Part shown: positions 8,713 through 16,624 of the stretch, piece after piece
Numbering within the stretch: position 1 is the stretch's first letter
How the letters are laid out: each line of letters starts with the position of its first letter
Notes under the pieces: model-generated
What the model was told of the DNA's origin: nothing
Database searches by the model: none
What the model saw: only the letters and a program-made list of their open reading frames with translations
Virus record (IMG/VR): IMGVR_UViG_3300018004_000004
Coordinates: 124,001 to 188,000 of that record
Strand: one strand, 5' to 3'
DNA: 64,000 nt
Source of the DNA: a virus
Position numbers and translations under genes: made by a program

Positions 8713-8744
8713 AGGACCTCCTGGGTCGCTAGCAAGCATTCAGA

Positions 8745-10424
8745 TTACTGAACTGGGAAGGTGCTACCAGGAACCGGCTGAGTACCCGCGGTAACCACGA
8801 TTGACAGACCGTTGTAGGTTGTAGTAGTGATAACACCACCACCATTACCCAAGTCATGCCAAGTCAAGTCACCGTCAACTACCGTACCACCACCCGTGCT
8901 GAAAGCAGGGGTTGTAGCTACAGGCTCAGCAAACTGAACTTCACCGACCTGTGTCACCCAACCAACGTGGACGTTACCAGCTCCATCAACATAAGCACGC
9001 AAGCCGGAGTTAACAGCAGTCCCGGTGAAGGAATGTGTAACACCGCCTGTGTTAGCCAAATAGAGGTAAGCACTAGTTGATGCAGTGCAGATGAAAACTC
9101 CATTGTTACCTGCATTCACTGAATCGCCGGCGACTGTGAAGACATAACCAGCAAAGCCGTTAGAGTTAGCTGCTGTACCAAAGCTGCCAGCATAACGTGT
9201 GATTCCAGCGGCTGTCGCATTGAGTGCGGCAGTCAGTGCGAATGAACCCAAAGCACCCGAACCGACTTCAGAGTACTTTGCGATCTCAACCACACTGACG
9301 TTAGAATAACCAAGAGTAGCTGCACTGATGTACTTCCAGGTTACTGTGTTATCTACAGTCGTGGAACTTCCCGAGAAGGCAGGATATTGAGTTCCGGAAG
9401 TACCAGCCTTGAAGACCTGCTGGATATTACCGTTCTCATCAATGATCTGGAATCCGAGAGCGTAGTTCGTAACCGGCTGCCAAGCAACGGCCGGGACAGG
9501 AGTGCTGATACCAGCCGTACCTGTATCGGAGCTAGGCAGGAAAGGATGAGCCAGTCGGCCAATCGATCCACCACTGGAATAACCGCAGGCTGTGAAGGAA
9601 ACACTAGCTGCTGACGTCGGGTAAGGCTTTGTGAGATTGCCCGAGTTGGCTGCAATGGCGCCAGCTGGCCAATCACCATTCGTACCTTGACCTTGGTTCA
9701 GGACCACACCGTACTGATAGTTACCGTTGTAAAGCCCTTGATCACCTTGGGCCAGAGAAGCAATAAGAGCATCGCCAGGAACATAAGCTGTGCTGGCTGC
9801 TGTAACGGAAGCACTGACTGCAGCACCGTTGTAGCTGATGCTGATGGAGTTTGCACCCACAGCAAGCAGTGTCCAGGTGCCGTTCAAAGATGCCACGGAG
9901 CCAGTCATACCAGCAATGGTTACAAGCTGGCCAGCTGCGAAAGAGCTGGGGACTGATGCCGAGATACCAGTGATGGCAACCAGATAAGGATTGCCAGTCT
10001 TCGGATCGTTGGACGAAGCAGCAGAACCGCCCGTCAGGACCAAGGAGACAGAGCCTGGGATGTAGCCGGCATTCGGAGTGTAGCGGGTAGGAACGAACTT
10101 GGTTGCAGCGCTTACCTGTTGAGCATGTCCGTTAGAGTCAAGGATCGTATCACCCAAGAAGTAGAGCTTTCCTGGCTGCCAGCCAGCTGTAACGCCAAGA
10201 GCATTCTTGACCGTTGCAGTAATAACTGTGGCAGTGCCCGAGTTGTGGGCAACTGGTGTGAAGAGCGCGCTGCGCCCATCATTGCGAGCTGTCACCGTAC
10301 CTGTAGCAGTTTGGCTGCTGGACCAGGCATACTTGCCAGCCGGAGCACCGACAGGCAGAGTGAGCTCGAAGGAGGCGATTGAACCGTCGCCGTTGTTCAA
10401 GGGAACTGTAATCGTGAGAGCCAT
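8745..10424 (-). CDS. Large decoration or fibre-like virion protein with repeated modules
   Basis: This 559-residue protein starts at ATG 10424 (MALTITVPL) behind AAGAGG; an upstream in-frame ATG lacks support. The N-terminus looks like an Ig-type beta sandwich. It contains at least two modules of the form A-W-Q-P-x-x-x-Y-x-x-G-x-x-I-x-D-x-N-G-x-x-Q (AGWQPGKLYFLGDTILDSNG; NYALGFQIIDENGNIQQV). These are like the carbohydrate-binding-type repeats common in phage appendages and are also seen in the 7142-8239 protein. It is the first gene after the capsid gene, separated by a strong terminator, as expected for an abundant head-decoration protein with its own expression level. Confidence 0.6.
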   Translation of the reverse strand: MALTITVPLNNGDGSIASFELTLPVGAPAGKYAWSSSQTATGTVTARNDGRSALFTPVAHNSGTATVITATVKNALGVTAGWQPGKLYFLGDTILDSNGHAQQVSAATKFVPTRYTPNAGYIPGSVSLVLTGGSAASSNDPKTGNPYLVAITGISASVPSSFAAGQLVTIAGMTGSVASLNGTWTLLAVGANSISISYNGAAVSASVTAASTAYVPGDALIASLAQGDQGLYNGNYQYGVVLNQGQGTNGDWPAGAIAANSGNLTKPYPTSAASVSFTACGYSSGGSIGRLAHPFLPSSDTGTAGISTPVPAVAWQPVTNYALGFQIIDENGNIQQVFKAGTSGTQYPAFSGSSTTVDNTVTWKYISAATLGYSNVSVVEIAKYSEVGSGALGSFALTAALNATAAGITRYAGSFGTAANSNGFAGYVFTVAGDSVNAGNNGVFICTASTSAYLYLANTGGVTHSFTGTAVNSGLRAYVDGAGNVHVGWVTQVGEVQFAEPVATTPAFSTGGGTVVDGDLTWHDLGNGGGVITTTTYNGLSIVVTAGTQPVPGSTFPVQ

Positions 10425-10464
10425 TTTGTAATCCTCTTTTAGGGTAACTCTAGTTGATTGTAAA

Positions 10465-10532
10465 CCAAAACACAAAGAGGGTGGTCCAGCTCTTTCGGCC
10501 CGGTCTCCCGAGCCGATAACCGGGCCACCCTC
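10465..10532 (-). terminator. Two-stemmed intrinsic terminator after the capsid gene
   Basis: On the minus strand GAGGGTGG (10532-10525) pairs perfectly with CCACCCTC (10484-10477). An inner GGCCCGG/CCGGGCC pair (10497-10503 with 10520-10526) competes or nests with it. CTCTTTGTGTTTT follows. It would reduce read-through from the capsid gene. Confidence 0.75.
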
Positions 10533-10581
10533 AGTGCGGACAGCTAGGCTGCCCTAATATATTGCTCAAGCCGCCAACCGA

Positions 10582-11946
10582 TTAGTCGGTTGTTGGGAGA
10601 TCCGCCAGGTTTGCAGCGGTTGGATCGATTGCGCCTGCACCAAAGATAGTGACGTTCTCGTAAGTCTGGAAGTTGCCTGCAGACTGCTGAACACCGATAT
10701 CCATGATGGAGCGAGCCGGCAGAACGATTTCGTTCGGACGGAGCTTAACGTTCTTAGCAACACCGATTGCCTGACCTTCGTTCAGGATACCGAAGCCATA
10801 GGACTCTTCGATTCCGATGTTACGCAGATCATACATTGGGTCGTCCCAAGAGTTGACATGAGGATCCTGGTCCACGATCAAGGCGCCAAGGTTCTGGCTA
10901 TTGAAGAGGAGGGTGTCTACGACGCGGTTGACCGGGTCGAAGCTCATGAACGGGCTAACCACGATACGGAACGGCAGGCCCAAGTAGTTGGGCAGTATCG
11001 GCCCAGACTTCTGAGTCTGAGGCAAGCCAGCCGAGGTAGCAGTCTGACCACCAGTCTGAGTACCCTGGGTGTACTGACCAGTCTGACCTTGACCGAATGC
11101 GAGGTTACCGAAGTTGAAGAACGGGTTTGCGAACTCGTTTGGCTTACCAGTGAACTGAGCGAAGAACGAACCACCGCCAGCTTGGATAGCAAACTCGCGC
11201 AACACAGGATCCTTTACCCATTGCAGCCAAGACATCGGGTGAATGAGCATCATGTCAGGGATGAAACCCTGCATGAGGACCTGGGCGTACATGTCGTACA
11301 CGTCGTCAGCGGTGATGGAGCCGTTGAACTGACCCTTCAGGTTACGGCCGGTAGTGATACCCTTGATTGGCTGGACAGTCGACGTTGCCGCACGAGCTGC
11401 CGGGCTGTTATCAAAGATCACCGTGCCGAGGCCGGTAATGAAGTTGAAGATGAACTCTTCCTTGTGACGGGCAAGCGCGTTGCCGGCAAGGCGCATCCAG
11501 TACTGGATCCACGGGTAGGTGGACTGTTCCACGAAGCGCTCGCTAATGCGCAGAGCAAGGCCGTGACGCTTGACTGTCACGCCGAAGGTCTGTGCACCGC
11601 CAACGTTAATGTTGAAGATGGGTAGTGCCATCCCATCGCCGACCTCACGAGCTGTGAGGACGTCGATAGCTGGGAAGACCGTCTGCATACCAGGCACGTA
11701 ATCAACGCGCTGGAGCAGGCTAGTCCCGATCAGCATCGGTTCGATACCTTCTTGAACGAAGGTAGTCAGAACGCGCGGGATAAGGAAGGCTGCGTTCGGG
11801 ATATCCAACGCGTCCTTCATCGAGATTTTCTTGTTCTCGACTGGGTCAAAACCGCCGGTACGGAAGATTGTTTCTACACGCACCAAGTCTGTCTTGACTT
11901 GAGCATCGTTCCAGTCGGGCTGTTCGAGTTTTACGTTCTTGGCCAT
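10582..11946 (-). CDS. Major capsid protein
   Basis: This 454-residue protein is the likely head shell subunit (HK97 fold). It has an N-terminal helical arm, then a segment MLIGTSLLQRVDYVPGMQ where many phage capsids enter the E-loop and spine region. Long helical stretches in the middle (ISERFVEQSTYPWIQYWMRL) are followed by a Gly/Gln/Thr-rich insertion (about residues 285-320), and the C-terminal third ends SYGFGILNEGQAIGVAKNV. It lies downstream of portal, protease and scaffold and is flanked by a terminator, the expected order. The start follows GGAG. No processing site was identified with certainty. Confidence 0.8.
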   Translation of the reverse strand: MAKNVKLEQPDWNDAQVKTDLVRVETIFRTGGFDPVENKKISMKDALDIPNAAFLIPRVLTTFVQEGIEPMLIGTSLLQRVDYVPGMQTVFPAIDVLTAREVGDGMALPIFNINVGGAQTFGVTVKRHGLALRISERFVEQSTYPWIQYWMRLAGNALARHKEEFIFNFITGLGTVIFDNSPAARAATSTVQPIKGITTGRNLKGQFNGSITADDVYDMYAQVLMQGFIPDMMLIHPMSWLQWVKDPVLREFAIQAGGGSFFAQFTGKPNEFANPFFNFGNLAFGQGQTGQYTQGTQTGGQTATSAGLPQTQKSGPILPNYLGLPFRIVVSPFMSFDPVNRVVDTLLFNSQNLGALIVDQDPHVNSWDDPMYDLRNIGIEESYGFGILNEGQAIGVAKNVKLRPNEIVLPARSIMDIGVQQSAGNFQTYENVTIFGAGAIDPTAANLADLPTTD

Positions 11947-11982
11947 GATTTCTCCAAATGAGATAGGATTACTTTGAATCTC

Positions 11983-12204
11983 TTAAGACTTGGCTAAGTC
12001 TTCCCTAGCCGGTGCGAGTTTTACTTCTATTTCTTGGTGGCATCTCTCACACCGAAAGTTGCCAGCGATTTGACCCTGCTCATTTTTCTTAGCGAGCAGT
12101 TTATTGCAAGATCTACGACTATCATTGGCCCTGGGGGCTGCACATCTCAGGGAGTCGCCTTGTATTACAGCTTTCCCTTTCGTTATGAAGGTTAAGAGAC
12201 GCAT
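11983..12204 (-). CDS. Com-like zinc-ribbon protein
   Basis: This 73-residue protein has C-x(12)-C near residues 21-34 (RCAAPRANDSRRSCNKLLAK) and a C-terminal C-x-x-C (CERCHQEIEVK). The spacing of the CNKLLAK turn and the CERC knuckle matches the Com family of phage Mu-type translational regulators, small zinc ribbons that bind mRNA. The N-terminal cysteine pair is more widely spaced than usual. It lies between the capsid gene and the head protein gene at 12248. The start follows GAGGACCT. An RNA-binding role is inference from family resemblance. Confidence 0.6.
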   Translation of the reverse strand: MRLLTFITKGKAVIQGDSLRCAAPRANDSRRSCNKLLAKKNEQGQIAGNFRCERCHQEIEVKLAPAREDLAKS

Positions 12205-12247
12205 AGGTCCTCACAGGGCCCAGATAAAGGTACTTCCTGACCCGTTT

Positions 12248-13732
12248 TTAGCGAGCCAGGAAGTGAATGTACACGTACGTTGCGTATTCCGGACGGATGG
12301 TCTTATTCTGGTCCGAGGCAAGGCGGAGGATACCGTCGTTTGTCAGGTTGACCATGTAATCCATACCGCGAGTTGCGGAACCACCAAGCTGACCGATTGA
12401 AGGTGTCTTGGTTGTGAAAGGACCAACAGCTTCCGTCGCGCGCTCAAACTGTGTACGAACGCGGTTTGCGAAGTCACGGATTGGGTACAGGCTTTCCACA
12501 CCGATTACTCGGCCGCAGATCTCGTCAAAACCATTGACCGCGGAGTTGTAGAAGGAGTAGTTGCCAGCATCCGTACCGGAGCCGAGGCGGCTAGGAACAA
12601 CCGACAGGCCGTTGAGGGCGTATGGGTTGCCTGCTGTGCCACCTGTGCAGTGCACGAAGCTACGGCCGAAGTCCGTCTGAACGTATCCGGAGATACCGTC
12701 CTGGGTAGCATAACCCTGAAGAGCAGTCGGGGTTGCGCCGATCCAAGGCATACGAAGCACAAAGTGGGTCTGGATGGCAGTGCCCATTTCATGCATGTAG
12801 TTGTGAACACGGAACTGAAGAGGAACCATTGATTCCAAGGTATAGAACACACCGCCGGTTGCGGAAATCAGGTTCACACCACCGAGGAACTGGAAGACGT
12901 TGCGAACTGCGTAGCCGATCGGGCGGGCAACGCTATTCGGGATCACATTGCATGCCAGAGCAAAGGTCACATCAGTACCGCTAACGGTAATAACGTTGCC
13001 ATCTGGGAAGACAATGAGGTCGCCGGCAACAGCATCAGAAGGAGCAGCAAGAACTTCGTATTCACCAGCAGCTACCACCGGGTTACCAGTTGCAACGTTG
13101 CGTGCGAAGCCGACGTCATTCTGACCATACTGAACTGCGCAGTAGAGACCGCGATAGTTACGGATCGTTGTCGGATACGTAAAGTTGGCTGTGCTTGTTG
13201 CACTAGAAGGTGCAACCAGCGTCCAAACACCAGCCAACAGGGAGGCGCTTGTCAGGACATAGGATCCTGCCACAGCTGCGGTGCCGAGGATAGTGATAAC
13301 ATCACCAGCCGCGAAGTTCAAGTTAGCAGCCGTTGCTGCAGCACTTCCGCCAGCAACGATACCACTTGCCACACCACCCGCTGGGGTGAGCGTGATAGTG
13401 ATAATCCCAGCAGCGGCGACATAAGAGTCACCAGCACCTGCTGGAGTTACAGTGGTATAGATCTGCGAAGAGTTCTGAGTACCGGAGAGCAAGCCGGCCG
13501 GAACCAGGGCGCCAGACTTGTCGAGACCGACGAGTTGGTGCGAGCTGATCACAACCTGCGCGCCTACTGGATGCCCTTCATCCAAACGGCGGCCAGGCAG
13601 CCAGGGGGCTGGATACGGGACCGGAAGGAACGGACGGAGAGGCTCAGATGCATCGGCATCAGGAGTCGTGTAGCCCAAACGATCGCGACCGTAGAGCGTA
13701 CCACGATAGTTGTTATTGATATCGAAAGACAT
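12248..13732 (-). CDS. Capsid-associated structural protein
   Basis: This 494-residue protein starts at ATG 13732 behind AAAGGAG. The N-terminus is Pro-rich and polar, then comes an Ala/Gly/Thr-rich beta region (about residues 90-190, APAGAGDSYV...). A conserved-looking C-terminal part has RTQFERATEAVGPFTTK and RLASDQNKTIRPEY. It lies between the protease-scaffold and the capsid gene, where head-fibre, decoration or second shell proteins are found in large myoviruses. Size is similar to the capsid protein. No family could be named by eye. Confidence 0.6.
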   Translation of the reverse strand: MSFDINNNYRGTLYGRDRLGYTTPDADASEPLRPFLPVPYPAPWLPGRRLDEGHPVGAQVVISSHQLVGLDKSGALVPAGLLSGTQNSSQIYTTVTPAGAGDSYVAAAGIITITLTPAGGVASGIVAGGSAAATAANLNFAAGDVITILGTAAVAGSYVLTSASLLAGVWTLVAPSSATSTANFTYPTTIRNYRGLYCAVQYGQNDVGFARNVATGNPVVAAGEYEVLAAPSDAVAGDLIVFPDGNVITVSGTDVTFALACNVIPNSVARPIGYAVRNVFQFLGGVNLISATGGVFYTLESMVPLQFRVHNYMHEMGTAIQTHFVLRMPWIGATPTALQGYATQDGISGYVQTDFGRSFVHCTGGTAGNPYALNGLSVVPSRLGSGTDAGNYSFYNSAVNGFDEICGRVIGVESLYPIRDFANRVRTQFERATEAVGPFTTKTPSIGQLGGSATRGMDYMVNLTNDGILRLASDQNKTIRPEYATYVYIHFLAR

Positions 13733-13737
13733 TTAGA

Positions 13738-16422
13738 TTACTCCTTTGGGGCTGGCTTAATGTCCTTGGTCTTCGCTTCGAAGAACAAGATGGCTGAAGC
13801 AGCCTTTGGATCCTTTGGAAGTTTACGTGCGGCAGGAGTTGGTTTCTCCTTGCTATCTTGCACGGTTGTAGAACCATCTGGGTTAAGTTTCGCCTTGTCG
13901 GCTACTTCTTTCGTACCCGCCTCTTGGGGCGTCGGTGCTGATGTTCCACCCTGGAATGTGAAGCCAGACAGCTTACCCAGCTCGTCATCCAGTGCATCTC
14001 TCAAGCTTGCCAGGGAACGCTGTTCTCTTTCCGCTACCTTAGATGTGATCTGGGCATCGGTAAGACCCTGGAAACCTGCTTCTCCGGTGAGCACCTTGAT
14101 TGCTACTAATGTGGTGGCGCGGTCCTTCTTGAGACTCTTCACCAGTACGGTATTCTGTTGCTGCAGAGCATCGACTTCAGCTCTTACTGCTGCCAGCTGA
14201 CCTTCGAGCTTTTCCTGACCGACGATCAGAGTATCATGCTCTTCCTTCGTCAGGAGGATTTCGCTATCCTTTCCACCCTGAGCCATCCCAGGAGCCAACA
14301 GCTTGCGATGATACTCAAGCAGGGATCCGGAGTGCCAGTGTTCGAGGAGGGCGCCAGCCGCACCAACGATGTGGGACTTGCCCTCAGCGTCAGCAGCTGC
14401 ATGTGCCTTGTGGAGTGCTTCGTAGGAACTCGAGCAACCCGTCGGCACAAAACCCTTGCCCATCTCACTCTTGAGACCGGCGCCCACTGTCATCAGGGGA
14501 GCCTTCTTCTCGGCATCCGTCAGGATCACGTCAGGGATAGAGTCTTTGTTCTCATTACCCTTTTCGATCTCCGTCAGACGCTGGTGAGCGTATTCACGAT
14601 CCGACTGGGATTGCCAGTTGCCCAAGTGGGCATACAGATCGTAGCGCATTGCACCCTTGCCCTGGTCATCAGCCTTGTGATAATGACTGTGGAGCGTGTC
14701 CAGGCAAGTCAGTGTATCTGCAGGAACCTTTGCATCATCGAAAGAGAAGAGCTCGACCTTGTGAAGCTCGGCGAGTAGGTTCTTTACCGAGTCGGTCAGT
14801 ACTGGAGTAGGATCTGCATCCTTCTTCTTGCTCTTACTTTCGCAGCCCATTGCCTTAGCCTTGCGGGATACGCAGCCAAGGATCTTGGACTTAGTCGCAT
14901 CACTTACCTTCGCGCGACCGATTAGACGGCGTGCAGCGGTAACGTGTGCACAGTCAGGAACAGGGAAGCTACGGCCCGGGCCACAGAAAGCGGAACCCTT
15001 AAGGCTCTTACGCTTTTCAGTGGATAGCTTAGCATCGGTTAGTATTTCACCGTACTCAGCATCCTCAGCCTTGATAGCATCTTCACTATCCGCCTTTGTG
15101 AACATTTGTTCATACAGGGCGTCTGGGTCCGCGAAGAAGCTGCGTTCATCCTCAGGCAGCTCTTCGATCTTCCAATCCTGATAAGGTGTGAGGCTTTCGA
15201 CATCGATAGCTGGAACTTCCAGTTCAAACTGCTTAGCCTCTTCGGTGATGCGAGCTATATAGTGAGTTCTCGCTTCAACCGACATATCCTGAAGGGTCGG
15301 GATCAAAGCCTCAATCTTGGCTTCTACCTGTTCCTTCGTAATCTTCTTGTCAGCCACGGTCTCCAGACCGTGCTTTTGTATGTGCGACTTCAGAGTTGTA
15401 GAAACCCTGCGCACCATCTCCTTCTCAGGCTCTTCCTTTGGTTCAAGGGCCTTAATCTTGTCGGAGATTTCAGTTGCGCGCTCCTTGGTAAGAGGCGCCT
15501 TATTCATTTCGTCTAGATAGCTCTGCAGTTCTACAAGCATCTCACTGTCCTTGATGTCGGGGTCCGCAACCTGAATATCCGATTCGAACATCTTTCCCAA
15601 GTCAATGCTATCTGCCATTGCATAGGAGGCCAACAACTTAGCTTGGCGCTCTGGACGCATACCCATGAAAAACATCTTGCTGTTCAAGCTGTCCTGGAGG
15701 ATTTCCTTCGAGATAACCTGAGCAAATGGGTCGGCTGGGAAGTTGACGAAGCTCATTTCCTTGTAGAAGAAGTTGCCGGCGATAAGAAACATCTTCTTGC
15801 CGTCAACCATTTCCCCAAGCTTGTGTTCACAGCGATCGTCAGTAGCCCAATCTGTATGGCACGCGGAGCAAATGGCCTGGTCAGTTTGAAAACCAACCGA
15901 GACTGTAAGGTACTCACCTGTGAGCACCTTTCGGATGCCATCTGGGTTGGTTACTTTCAATCCCAACTCGATGTATCCTAGACCTCTATAGTCCTCACGG
16001 GGCTGGAGCTTGTCCAGAACCACATTGATTGACCGATACAGGTCAAGACGCTTTGATGTAGCGTCCGCGAAAAACAACATACTATTGATCTCTGGCACTT
16101 CAGTACGATACTTGTGCGAGGTATCAATATAACGAGCCTGATGGATACGGCCGATCGCGGTCGATTCCTTGTCATGCTCTACCAGAACTGGCTTTAGGGG
16201 CTTATCTGGCTCCGTCCAACGGTAGACCGAGTCTTGCATGCGGTCCGGACGGTAGAAGCGCTGGTTGCCATTGACTATACCAGAGTGGGTAGCCTCAACC
16301 TTTACCAGGAGGGACTTACCTGTTGGCTCCGAGTCATCTCGGCATTCAGCTAGATTCTTTTTGCTGCGGTCGACTTCTTTAACCTTTAGGTTAACGAAGT
16401 CTCGCATGTACAGGAGACCCAT
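13738..16422 (-). CDS. Prohead protease fused to a scaffold-like region
   Basis: This 894-residue protein cleaves the prohead during maturation and probably also serves as scaffold. The N-terminal 240 residues look like an assemblin-type serine protease: His in VLVEHDKES (about 83), Ser in YLTVSVGF (about 175), followed by KEMSFVNFPADP, a typical end of the protease domain. An insertion CSACHTDWATDDRCEHK (about 185-201) has three Cys and a His in zinc-binding spacing. The remaining 650 residues are highly charged, helical and Lys/Glu/Asp-rich, as in scaffolds. The start follows GGAGG. It lies between portal and capsid genes as expected. Confidence 0.75.
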   Translation of the reverse strand: MGLLYMRDFVNLKVKEVDRSKKNLAECRDDSEPTGKSLLVKVEATHSGIVNGNQRFYRPDRMQDSVYRWTEPDKPLKPVLVEHDKESTAIGRIHQARYIDTSHKYRTEVPEINSMLFFADATSKRLDLYRSINVVLDKLQPREDYRGLGYIELGLKVTNPDGIRKVLTGEYLTVSVGFQTDQAICSACHTDWATDDRCEHKLGEMVDGKKMFLIAGNFFYKEMSFVNFPADPFAQVISKEILQDSLNSKMFFMGMRPERQAKLLASYAMADSIDLGKMFESDIQVADPDIKDSEMLVELQSYLDEMNKAPLTKERATEISDKIKALEPKEEPEKEMVRRVSTTLKSHIQKHGLETVADKKITKEQVEAKIEALIPTLQDMSVEARTHYIARITEEAKQFELEVPAIDVESLTPYQDWKIEELPEDERSFFADPDALYEQMFTKADSEDAIKAEDAEYGEILTDAKLSTEKRKSLKGSAFCGPGRSFPVPDCAHVTAARRLIGRAKVSDATKSKILGCVSRKAKAMGCESKSKKKDADPTPVLTDSVKNLLAELHKVELFSFDDAKVPADTLTCLDTLHSHYHKADDQGKGAMRYDLYAHLGNWQSQSDREYAHQRLTEIEKGNENKDSIPDVILTDAEKKAPLMTVGAGLKSEMGKGFVPTGCSSSYEALHKAHAAADAEGKSHIVGAAGALLEHWHSGSLLEYHRKLLAPGMAQGGKDSEILLTKEEHDTLIVGQEKLEGQLAAVRAEVDALQQQNTVLVKSLKKDRATTLVAIKVLTGEAGFQGLTDAQITSKVAEREQRSLASLRDALDDELGKLSGFTFQGGTSAPTPQEAGTKEVADKAKLNPDGSTTVQDSKEKPTPAARKLPKDPKAASAILFFEAKTKDIKPAPKE

Positions 16423-16432
16423 GGGAGCCTCC

Positions 16433-16624
16433 TTATCTGCGGCCGCGGAAGGGCGTTGCCTTGGAAATGTCCCCGATCTGGGTAGTTAGGAACTTCTCAA
16501 ACACTTGGCCGGGCTTCACCTTACCCGCCTGCTGCAGGTTATTCATTACCTGAGGCAGAGGACCGTTCATCATGTTCTGCTTCTGGTCCCTGGTCGGGGC
16601 TACTTTCGGTTGATTCTTCGGCAT
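16433..16624 (-). CDS. Small basic protein overlapping the portal gene end
   Basis: This 63-residue protein starts at ATG 16624 (MPKNQPKVAP) behind GAGGAAAC, inside the last 86 bases of the portal gene but in another frame. It is rich in Lys, Gln, Asn and Pro, with a helical centre (LPQVMNNLQQAGKV). Eleven bases separate its stop from the protease start. The strong ribosome site and tight fit support it as a real gene. Function unknown. Confidence 0.55.
   Translation of the reverse strand: MPKNQPKVAPTRDQKQNMMNGPLPQVMNNLQQAGKVKPGQVFEKFLTTQIGDISKATPFRGRR

Noticed and set aside
10858-11625. A 255-residue plus-strand frame
   Set aside because: It is antisense to the major capsid gene and has no ribosome site.
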